Shown here: piece after piece, positions 1 through 4,315 of the stretch | Layout of the letters: each line of letters starts with the position of its first letter | Numbering within the stretch: position 1 is the stretch's first letter | NCBI GenBank assembly: GCA_902489215.1 | Contig: CABTZE010000135.1 | Location: forward strand, 1 to 5,653 | DNA from: an uncultured Brevibacterium sp. | GTDB taxonomy: Bacteria; Actinomycetota; Actinomycetes; Actinomycetales; Brevibacteriaceae | Direction: 5' to 3' | DNA: 5,653 nt | Notes under the pieces: model-generated | Told to the model about the DNA's origin: nothing | The model's database searches: none | The model's input: the letters and a program-made list of their open reading frames with translations, nothing else | Made by a program: the position numbers and the translations under genes

Positions 1-29
1 GAGCGGCACCTCGTCATTTCAGAACATGA

Positions 30-623
30 TCAGCGGCCGTAGCGGATCGTGGTCTTCTTCGTGTTTCGGGACCACAGGACGTATCCGCCCTGGAACTCCT
101 GGCGAACGTACTTGCCCCACGTGAATTCTTCGGAGGTGGGGTAGCCCAGACGGCCCCGTTCGTAACTTTGACTCTTCCATGCCTTCTGGATTGCGGAGCC
201 TCGCTTGGTCGCGTGCGCGCCCGAGGCGGATGTCCAGTGGATTGATGAACCCTCGAAGCGCTGGAAGCAGCCGCGGTTCTTCAGGCCGCACTTCTCGTCG
301 CTGATGGGCAGTTTGGAGTAGCCGCGCTCCCAGCCGAGTGCCTTCCACTTGGTGCGAATGGCGCCCTTGAGAATCCACGTGCCGGTTTTCTTGTGGTGGA
401 TGATCATGCCGTTTTGGAAGTTCTGGTAGTAGGCACCGGAACGGTATTTGAAGTTCACCTGCTCCGAGGTGGGGTAGCCCAGCGGCCCCCGCTCCCATTT
501 GCCGGTGCCCCACTTCTTCTGGATCGTGCCGCCGGCGCGGGTGAAGTGGGCACCGCTCTTCTTCGACCAGTGGACGGATCCGTTCCTGAACTTCTGGAAG
601 CAGCCACCGTCGCGCAGACCGCA
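30..623 (-). repeat. LGFP-repeat region: duplicated 111-residue unit, second copy truncated
   Basis: Within the amidase, residues 416-470 and 527-580 are close copies. Both start CGL..(G)CF(Q)(K/R)F and end ERG.LGYPTSE, and are offset by exactly 111 residues. Between them (471-526) lies a divergent module ending ERGYSKLPISDE, and 581-612 aligns with the first half of that module (NFQNGMIIHHKKTGT against EFQGGYVLWSRNTKK). The region is therefore an A-B-A-B' arrangement. The Cys pairs C416/C423 and C527/C534 occur only in the A modules and may form disulfides outside the cell. At DNA level an exact 17-nt direct repeat (GAGGTGGGGTAGCCCAG on the plus strand) occurs at 133-149 and 466-482. Confidence 0.85.
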
Positions 624-1868
624 CTTCATAGCCTGCGTGGGTGCACCGGTCTTGGACTTGTTTTTGTTGTAGAACGTGCCGATTGCGCCGCTGGTCTTAT
701 ATGGCGGAGTCCACAGTTTCTTCGCCTGCGAGCGGATGGCACCGAGCTTCGAATAGAGCGAATTGCCGGGGCAGTCGGTGCGGCCAACATCACGGTGGGC
801 GAAGATGCGCGGCAGAGTGACCTTGGTGCCGGGCTTGAAGCGCGAAGATCCTCCACCGCCCGAGGTGTACTGGAACTTCGTGGTCGGATCGTAGTTCCAA
901 CGCTGTCCCTGCCACACCGCGATCTTGGCCACAGCGTCAGTCACAGCGGTCGGGACTTTGCGCGAAGAATAGGTGCCCAGCACTGCCACCCCGAAGGTGC
1001 CCGTGTTCGCTCCCGCCGCGTGGGCGCCGACGATGCCGGTGTCGAAACCGCCGCGGCGACCTTCGTAAATCGTGCCGAAGCGGTCAACGAGCATGTTGTA
1101 GCCGATGTCAGACCAGCCGCGGGACTTCACGTGGTAGTTCTGGATGCCGCGCAGGATGCCAGGGACCTCACTGCGGGAGTACACGGACTTGCCGGCCGTG
1201 TGGTGCAGGGTCAGGGCCTTGTTCTGCTTGGTCGTGTCGATCTTGCCGACGATCTTTTCGTTTGCGCCCCAGTCCTTGCGGCTGACGTAGTTCAGGCCGC
1301 CATCGACAGCTGCGCCCTGCGCCAACACTTCACCGGAGAAGGCGGCGTTTTCGACGGTGCCGCTGGCTGATGCAGGTTCGTCGACGGTTTCGGCGACAAC
1401 GGTCGAGACTTCGACTTCGCCGCCCACGGTGCGGACTTCAGCCTTTTCGTCATCGGACACGATGAGCGGTTCGGTGCCGGCTTTGGCGTTGCGGGACTCT
1501 TCCGTGCCGAAGTCGGGGCCTGCAGAATCGTCAATCTCGAAGGGCGTCCACGGCGTCCATTCGCCGTCGATCTGCGTGCGGTATTCAACCTTGCGCGGTG
1601 CTTCGCCTTCGTCCCACACGGCACCGAGGACGGTGACGGACGAATCAGGACGTTCGTCTGTCGTCGCCGTGATTTCGGTCGGGGTGTCGGATTCGACGGC
1701 CTGCGTCTTTTCCTTGACGGGAGCAGATTTCTGCGATGTGTTCTGCTGTGTCTGTCCGGGGAACGAGTCAAGCGAGTGCTTGTTGAGGCTCACGGCTGCC
1801 GCCGGCTGGGCGGTGAGAGCTGTGATCAAAGCAATGCTGAGGGCTGCTGATGCAAGGCGAGTGCGCAT
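30..1868 (-). CDS. Secreted PGRP-family N-acetylmuramoyl-L-alanine amidase with C-terminal LGFP repeats (612 aa)
   Basis: Predicted exported peptidoglycan hydrolase that cuts the bond between N-acetylmuramic acid and L-Ala of the stem peptide. A Sec signal peptide is visible (MRTR, then a hydrophobic stretch, then AQPAAA, cleavage near residue 25). Residues 26-75 are a Thr/Ser/Glu-rich linker and about 76-175 a beta-rich region with the GTEPLIV motif often found before the catalytic domain in actinobacterial relatives. The Amidase_2/PGRP domain covers about 194-386; expected zinc ligands are H222 (LHHTAG), H358 (AHRD) and C366 (TDCPG), with the catalytic Tyr at Y257 (GYNMLVD). Residues 416-612 are LGFP-type repeats, known to attach proteins to the wall. 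The ATG at 1868 was chosen because it begins the signal peptide and has AAGG 5 nt upstream; an in-frame GTG at 1913 would put 15 unexpected residues in front. All catalytic residues are present, so activity is likely. Substrate preference cannot be read from the sequence. Confidence 0.93.
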   Translation of the reverse strand: MRTRLASAALSIALITALTAQPAAAVSLNKHSLDSFPGQTQQNTSQKSAPVKEKTQAVESDTPTEITATTDERPDSSVTVLGAVWDEGEAPRKVEYRTQIDGEWTPWTPFEIDDSAGPDFGTEESRNAKAGTEPLIVSDDEKAEVRTVGGEVEVSTVVAETVDEPASASGTVENAAFSGEVLAQGAAVDGGLNYVSRKDWGANEKIVGKIDTTKQNKALTLHHTAGKSVYSRSEVPGILRGIQNYHVKSRGWSDIGYNMLVDRFGTIYEGRRGGFDTGIVGAHAAGANTGTFGVAVLGTYSSRKVPTAVTDAVAKIAVWQGQRWNYDPTTKFQYTSGGGGSSRFKPGTKVTLPRIFAHRDVGRTDCPGNSLYSKLGAIRSQAKKLWTPPYKTSGAIGTFYNKNKSKTGAPTQAMKCGLRDGGCFQKFRNGSVHWSKKSGAHFTRAGGTIQKKWGTGKWERGPLGYPTSEQVNFKYRSGAYYQNFQNGMIIHHKKTGTWILKGAIRTKWKALGWERGYSKLPISDEKCGLKNRGCFQRFEGSSIHWTSASGAHATKRGSAIQKAWKSQSYERGRLGYPTSEEFTWGKYVRQEFQGGYVLWSRNTKKTTIRYGR

Positions 1869-1899
1869 AACGACCTTACTGAGAACCTGAAAGGAGTCC

Positions 1900-1940
1900 A
1901 AAAATAGTCGCACGGTTTCCGAAGAAAGTCGACCCGTGCG
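1900..1940 (-). terminator. Bulged cUUCGg stem-loop with T-tract; possible terminator or amidase leader element
   Basis: Read on the minus strand, CGCACGG (1940-1934) pairs with CCGTGCG (1915-1909). Inside, TTTC-TTCG-GAAA forms a second 4-bp helix closed by a cUUCGg tetraloop, leaving a 6-nt GTCGAC bulge on the 5' side. After ACTA comes TTTTT (1904-1900). It lies between the membrane-protein stop and the amidase start, so it could end the upstream transcript. The sequence TATTTT (1906-1901) also fits a TANNNT -10 box for the amidase, giving a leader of about 26 nt; the two readings overlap. No convincing -35 box is visible. Confidence 0.45.
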
Positions 1941-1961
1941 TGCTTCTCAAGCGGGGGCAGC

Positions 1962-2519
1962 TCAGGCTTCCGCGTACCACTCCGCATTGCCCACAGCGGA
2001 ACCGTGATCGGCGATGAGCATGCGGACGGGGGAGGCCGCCTCGTCATCGGCAGTGGGTGGGGTCGAGAAGAAGTCGAATGAAAGGTCGTCCGGGCGCTGG
2101 GAGCCGTGCAGCACATTTGTGTGTGCCAAATAGTTCACCGCGGGGCCGGTGATCAGATATGAGTGTGCGTTGGAAAGTTCGACGATGAGGACATCGGGAT
2201 TGTGCCCGTGCACAGCATCGACATCCAGATGGGCAATCGGTGTGACAGCCTTGCGCAGGCGGCGCAGGGGAATGATGCGTGCCAAGCCGATTTTGATGAA
2301 GTAGATGCCGGGCACAACGACCAGCAGCGACGCGAGAGTCGCAATTGTCTTTGCGGGGCCGGACAGCGGCGAAGTCAGGACCGTGTAGACAAGGCCGGCG
2401 GAGAAGAAGAAAAAACCGAAGCCGCTGATGAAGTTCCAGCTGGGCTGATTGATTTCAGAGGTGATCCACAGCTGGTCCTCCTGGCGCAGCTGCGGGCGCT
2501 CCGCGGGATTCGTGGTCAC
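1962..2519 (-). CDS. Hypothetical two-helix membrane protein (185 aa)
   Basis: Family not recognised. The first 28 residues are polar. They are followed by two likely membrane helices at about 29-50 (aromatic, with GFGFFFFSAGLVY) and 57-79 (TIATLASLLVVVPGIYFIKIGLA). The basic stretch RIIPLRRLRK (81-90) directly follows helix 2, so by the positive-inside rule both termini should be cytoplasmic. The remaining roughly 95 residues form a soluble domain with beta-like segments (DVLIVELSNAHSYLITG) and an acidic tail; no catalytic motif is visible. The start is GTG at 2519, supported by AAAGG 5 nt upstream. The amidase begins 93 bp downstream on the same strand, so cotranscription is possible but a hairpin lies between them. 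A link to the cell envelope is only a guess from position. Confidence 0.8.
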   Translation of the reverse strand: MTTNPAERPQLRQEDQLWITSEINQPSWNFISGFGFFFFSAGLVYTVLTSPLSGPAKTIATLASLLVVVPGIYFIKIGLARIIPLRRLRKAVTPIAHLDVDAVHGHNPDVLIVELSNAHSYLITGPAVNYLAHTNVLHGSQRPDDLSFDFFSTPPTADDEAASPVRMLIADHGSAVGNAEWYAEA

Positions 2520-2551
2520 AAGTGCCTTTCTACGGGGCTTCTGCGCTGAAC

Positions 2552-2577
2552 AGTTTATCCGGGTCTTTTCAGCTGAA
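2552..2577 (-). promoter_or_regulatory. Candidate promoter of the membrane-protein gene with an overlapping 10-bp palindrome
   Basis: On the minus strand TAAACT (2557-2552) matches the TANNNT -10 consensus; transcription from about 2545 would give a leader of about 26 nt that includes the AAAGG ribosome site. Eleven bases upstream of the -10 box lies the perfect palindrome TTCAGCTGAA (2568-2577), in the -35/spacer zone where an operator would act. No good -35 hexamer is seen. The rest of the 136-bp divergent region (2520-2655) shows no clear plus-strand promoter for the microprotein gene. Confidence 0.35.
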
Positions 2578-2655
2578 GTTCACCTGCTGAGCTTTACAGG
2601 CCGGGGTCAGATGCGAAAGTGTGGAAGAGCAGTCGATACGAAAGGAGTCTGAACA

Positions 2656-2790
2656 ATGGGACTCGGAGATAAGTTCAACGACGCCAAGGACAAGTTCAAC
2701 GACGCGAAGGACACCGTCAACGAACACCAGGACGACATCAACAACGCCAAGGACAAGGTGAACGAAGTCAAGGACAAGTTCAACAAGTGA
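2656..2790 (+). CDS. 44-aa heptad-repeat microprotein (amphipathic helix)
   Basis: A short gene with a very clear ribosome site, AAGGAG at 2642-2647, 8 nt before the ATG. After MGLG the protein is six in-register heptads: DKFNDAK, DKFNDAK, DTVNEHQ, DDINNAK, DKVNEVK and the partial DKFNK. Asp at heptad position 1 and Asn at position 4 are invariant, position 3 is always F/V/I, and position 6 is mostly Ala/Val. Hydrophobic residues thus fall at a/d spacing, Lys flanks the apolar face, and acidic/Asn residues fill the polar face, as in an amphipathic or coiled-coil helix. There is no signal peptide, membrane segment, Cys or Trp. The start MGLGDK..DAKDK resembles the small actinobacterial proteins annotated as Rv0909/MT0933-like antitoxins, but no toxin gene adjoins it, so that label is weak. 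Function unknown. Confidence 0.82.
   Translation: MGLGDKFNDAKDKFNDAKDTVNEHQDDINNAKDKVNEVKDKFNK
2668..2709 (+). repeat. 21-bp tandem duplication encoding DKFNDAK twice
   Basis: AAGTTCAACGACGC at 2671-2684 recurs exactly at 2692-2705, with a period of 21 bp, and AAGGACA then follows in both copies after one differing base. The near identity at nucleotide level suggests a recent heptad duplication or strong codon conservation. The later heptads keep the amino-acid pattern but not the DNA sequence. Confidence 0.85.
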
Positions 2791-2798
2791 CTTCGTTC
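2760..2798 (+). other. 11-bp perfect inverted repeat spanning the microprotein stop codon
   Basis: GAACGAAGTCA (2760-2770) is perfectly complementary to TGACTTCGTTC (2788-2798) across a 17-nt loop. The 3' arm begins with the TGA stop codon. No T-tract follows, so it is not itself a terminator. It could fold at the 3' end of the message after the last ribosome leaves. Confidence 0.6.
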
Positions 2799-2803
2799 GG
2801 AAC

Positions 2804-2822
2804 GGTCCGGTAAGTCCGGACC
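2804..2822 (+). other. 7-bp stem-loop with GTCCGG repeats
   Basis: GGTCCGG (2804-2810), loop TAAGT, CCGGACC (2816-2822) form a perfect hairpin. GTCCGG occurs three times (2805, 2814 and 2824), so alternative pairings are possible. It sits between the stop-codon hairpin and the terminator. Its role is unknown. Confidence 0.5.
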
Positions 2823-2835
2823 TGTCCGGCAGTGC

Positions 2836-2872
2836 AAAGGGCGGCCGCGGTGGAGAACCGCAGCCGCCCTTT
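2836..2872. terminator. Bidirectional intrinsic terminator between convergent genes
   Basis: AAAGGGCGGCCGCGGT (2836-2851) pairs with ACCGCAGCCGCCCTTT (2857-2872) over a GGAGA loop, with a single internal C/A mismatch. The GC-rich stem is flanked by AAA/TTT, so it offers a short T-tract on each strand. It lies between the plus-strand microprotein gene (stop at 2790) and the minus-strand flavodoxin-like gene (stop at 2887) and probably serves both. Confidence 0.82.
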
Positions 2873-2886
2873 GTGTTGCCGACGAG

Positions 2887-3339
2887 TCAGCCCATGACTG
2901 ATGCGGCGACGGTTGCCGCGGCCTCTGTCAGCTGTTCTCTGCGTTCGTCGGTGACATCGCCGGTGAAGACGACCGTGGGGGCCGCGAGCTTCCACCCCAG
3001 ACCGGTGGTGATCTGCTCCATTGCCCTTTCGGCGCCGGTCGTGTCGAATCCGCCGCGGATCCAGTACGTGAAGGGGCGGCCTTTGGTGGGTTCGCGCACA
3101 TCGTCATACACGGTGTCGAAGAAGTGCTTGAGCGCGCCGGAAATGTAGCCGAAGTTCGCGGTGGTGCCCAGCACGTAGGCGTCAGCCGCAAGAACATCCT
3201 CAACGGTCGCCTCGAGAGCCTGGCGCTCAACGAGTTCAACGCCTTCGAGTTCCGGCATGCACACGCCTGCTCGTGCCGCTTCGGCAAGCGGTGTGACCGT
3301 GTCTGTGGGGGAGTGGTGGACCAAGAGTACGGTAGCCAT
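2887..3339 (-). CDS. Flavodoxin-fold FMN-binding protein / NAD(P)H-dependent oxidoreductase-like (150 aa)
   Basis: Short-chain flavodoxin-like protein. The N-terminal strand MATVLLVHHS leads into a phosphate-binding loop (HSPTDTVTPLA, residues 9-19) that would hold FMN phosphate. GTTANFGYISGALKHFFD (58-75) is the conserved loop and helix that packs on the isoalloxazine ring in the NADPH-dependent FMN reductase/flavodoxin superfamily. The region around 94-115 (IRGGFDTTGAERAMEQITTGLGW) is typical of actinobacterial relatives. At 150 aa it looks complete and cytoplasmic. Start: ATG at 3339; an in-frame TTG at 3360 would add 7 residues before the first beta strand and is unlikely. There is no Shine-Dalgarno sequence, but TACAGT ends 6 nt before the ATG, suggesting a leaderless message. 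It is divergent from the sirtuin gene with 29 bp between the start codons. The physiological substrate is unknown. Confidence 0.85.
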   Translation of the reverse strand: MATVLLVHHSPTDTVTPLAEAARAGVCMPELEGVELVERQALEATVEDVLAADAYVLGTTANFGYISGALKHFFDTVYDDVREPTKGRPFTYWIRGGFDTTGAERAMEQITTGLGWKLAAPTVVFTGDVTDERREQLTEAAATVAASVMG

Positions 3340-3345
3340 ACGGCC

Positions 3346-3351
3346 ACTGTA
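3346..3351 (-). promoter_or_regulatory. -10 box TACAGT for a leaderless flavodoxin-like transcript
   Basis: Minus-strand TACAGT (3351-3346) matches TANNNT and leaves 6 nt to the ATG at 3339, so transcription would start at or next to the start codon. The expected -35 position falls on the start codon of the divergent sirtuin gene and shows no consensus. The imperfect dyad CATACGGCCACTGTATCG overlaps it and could be an operator. Confidence 0.5.
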
Positions 3352-3358
3352 TCGCCGC

Positions 3359-3364
3359 AAGGAG
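3359..3364 (+). promoter_or_regulatory. Ribosome binding site AAGGAG of the sirtuin gene
   Basis: AAGGAG lies 4 nt before the ATG at 3369 and fixes the sirtuin start. The sirtuin is therefore translated from a leadered message, unlike the gene facing it. Its promoter must lie inside the 5' end of the flavodoxin-like gene; TACGGT (3328-3333) is the only nearby TANNNT match and is a weak candidate. Confidence 0.75.
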
Positions 3365-3368
3365 CCCC

Positions 3369-4241
3369 ATGAGCATTATTCGCGACCCACTGCGCGGGAT
3401 CGCCCGTCCGGAGCCGAGTCACCCGGACGAGCAGATCCTCGACGTGCTGTGCTCCCGGCCGGTTCGCGACTGGGCTGTTCTGACCGGAGCCGGGTTCAGC
3501 ACCGGTTCGGGGTTGCCTGACTATCGCGGCCCATCGTCAGTCAACCGTCAGCCCATGACGTTCCAGCAGCTGACCGCATCCCGGGAAAACCACACCCACT
3601 ACTGGGCGCGGTCTTGGATGGGGTGGTCTTTCATGCGCGACGCTCAGCCCAATGAAGCGCATTTGTCATTGGCTCACCTGTACCCGGCGGCACTCCTTAC
3701 GCAGAACGTCGACGGTCTGCACCAAAAGGCCGGTTCGCGGGGAGTTCTGGATCTTCACGGCCGGTTGGATCGCGTTGTGTGCCTGGACTGCCGGGCAATG
3801 TACGACCGCGAATGGGTGCAGCAGAGGCTCGATGAAGAGAACGCGAACTTCCTGCGTGACCACAGGGAGGCCATCGACATGGTCGAAATTGCGCCCGATG
3901 GAGATGTTCCCCTGCAGGACACCGCCGACTTTCGCATGATCGACTGTCCCGCTTGCGAAGGTCTGCTCAAGCCCGATGTGGTGTTCTTCGGCGAAACAGT
4001 GCCCAGGGAGCGCTCCCTGGATGCGGCTGCCGCGGCAGCCGCAGCTCCGGGCCTGATAGCGGCCGGCACATCCCTGGCTGTTATGTCCGGCCTGCGCTTG
4101 GTGCGCCAAGCCGCGAAAGAGGGCAGGCCGGTGGTCATCATCACCGATGGGCCGACCCGGGCTGATGAACTGGCCGACTACCGGTCACTCAGTCGGGTGG
4201 ATGATTTCTTCCGCGCCTGGAAAGACAGAGTGCTTGGGTGA
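3369..4241 (+). CDS. SIR2-family NAD-dependent protein deacylase, class II (SIRT4-like), 290 aa
   Basis: Sirtuins remove acyl groups from lysine using NAD+, giving nicotinamide and O-acyl-ADP-ribose; some class II members instead transfer ADP-ribose or remove lipoyl-type acyl groups. All core motifs are present: GAGFSTGSGLPDYRG (40-54) for NAD, TQNVDGLH (111-118), catalytic H130 in DLHGR, zinc pairs C138/C141 and C193/C196, LKPDVVFFGETV (200-211), AGTSL (232-236) and GPTRADELA (261-269). YWAR...GW, QPNEAH, the KAGSR segment and APDGDV closely follow the SIRT4 pattern, hence class II. The length is usual for the class. The start is ATG with AAGGAG. Residues 219-226 are eight consecutive Ala, encoded inside a perfect palindrome. 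The nearby flavoprotein gene suggests at most a loose redox/NAD theme. The acyl substrate cannot be told from sequence. Confidence 0.93.
   Translation: MSIIRDPLRGIARPEPSHPDEQILDVLCSRPVRDWAVLTGAGFSTGSGLPDYRGPSSVNRQPMTFQQLTASRENHTHYWARSWMGWSFMRDAQPNEAHLSLAHLYPAALLTQNVDGLHQKAGSRGVLDLHGRLDRVVCLDCRAMYDREWVQQRLDEENANFLRDHREAIDMVEIAPDGDVPLQDTADFRMIDCPACEGLLKPDVVFFGETVPRERSLDAAAAAAAAPGLIAAGTSLAVMSGLRLVRQAAKEGRPVVIITDGPTRADELADYRSLSRVDDFFRAWKDRVLG
4003..4043 (+). repeat. Two adjacent perfect palindromes (18 bp and 22 bp) inside the sirtuin gene
   Basis: CCAGGGAGCGCTCCCTGG (4003-4020) is a perfect 18-bp palindrome. One base later, 4022-4043 is a perfect 22-bp palindrome whose centre is CTGCCGCGGCAG. 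Together they encode residues 212-225, including most of the Ala8 run. Both could fold as tight hairpins in DNA or mRNA. Confidence 0.9.
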
Positions 4242-4253
4242 TGCGCCCTTTTT
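4236..4253 (+). terminator. Weak terminator-like hairpin at the sirtuin stop codon
   Basis: GGGTG (4236-4240), loop ATG, CGCCC (4244-4248) form a short stem with one G-U pair, followed directly by TTTTT (4249-4253). The stem overlaps the TGA stop. It is short for an efficient terminator, but the T-run is one of the few in this GC-rich window. Confidence 0.3.
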
Positions 4254-4270
4254 GAGTGGAGCTTCTGCGC

Positions 4271-4288
4271 ATTTGGGCGTATCCAAAT
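4271..4288. promoter_or_regulatory. Inverted repeat upstream of the TIGR03085 gene; candidate operator
   Basis: ATTTGG (4271-4276) and CCAAAT (4283-4288) form a perfect dyad with a 6-bp spacer. It lies 14 bp upstream of the TAGGCT box, over the expected -35 region, and is more AT-rich than its surroundings. Without a known regulator this is only a positional candidate. Confidence 0.35.
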
Positions 4289-4302
4289 CCGCACTGTGTG
4301 AC

Positions 4303-4308
4303 TAGGCT
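4303..4308 (+). promoter_or_regulatory. -10 box TAGGCT for a leaderless TIGR03085 transcript
   Basis: TAGGCT (TANNNT) ends 7 nt before the ATG at 4316 and there is no convincing Shine-Dalgarno sequence, so the message probably begins at or very near the start codon. The same TAGGCTG string recurs before dnaX. Confidence 0.6.
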
Positions 4309-4315
4309 GGGACAC

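Noticed and set aside
1..29. Possible end of a gene or a small minus-strand start (ATG at 17) at the left edge
   Set aside because: Only 29 bases lie beyond the amidase stop, with no ribosome site or recognisable peptide; nothing can be supported.
393..1370. Long plus-strand open frame of 325 codons opposite the amidase gene
   Set aside because: It is antisense to the conserved catalytic domain, has no recognisable motif or ribosome site, and is explained by GC-rich codon bias of the real gene.
1890..1897. Plus-strand AAAGGAG-like sequence
   Set aside because: No start codon or open frame of interest follows on the plus strand; it is a chance match within a minus-strand leader.
1869..1913. 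Upstream in-frame GTG start for the amidase
   Set aside because: It would place 15 residues in front of a clean signal peptide and overlap the hairpin region; the ATG at 1868 has AAGG at suitable spacing.
2656..2790. Toxin-antitoxin module around the microprotein
   Set aside because: The antitoxin-like start is suggestive, but no RelE, VapC or other toxin-like frame lies beside it; neighbours are a terminator, a flavoprotein and a membrane protein.
3666..4144. Minus-strand open frames inside the sirtuin gene
   Set aside because: Two overlapping frames, Ala/Ser/Arg-rich, no motif, no ribosome site; shadows of the sirtuin codons.
4256..4315. ATG at 4256 as start of the TIGR03085 protein
   Set aside because: The added 20 residues do not resemble the family and would be encoded by the inverted repeat and the TAGGCT box.
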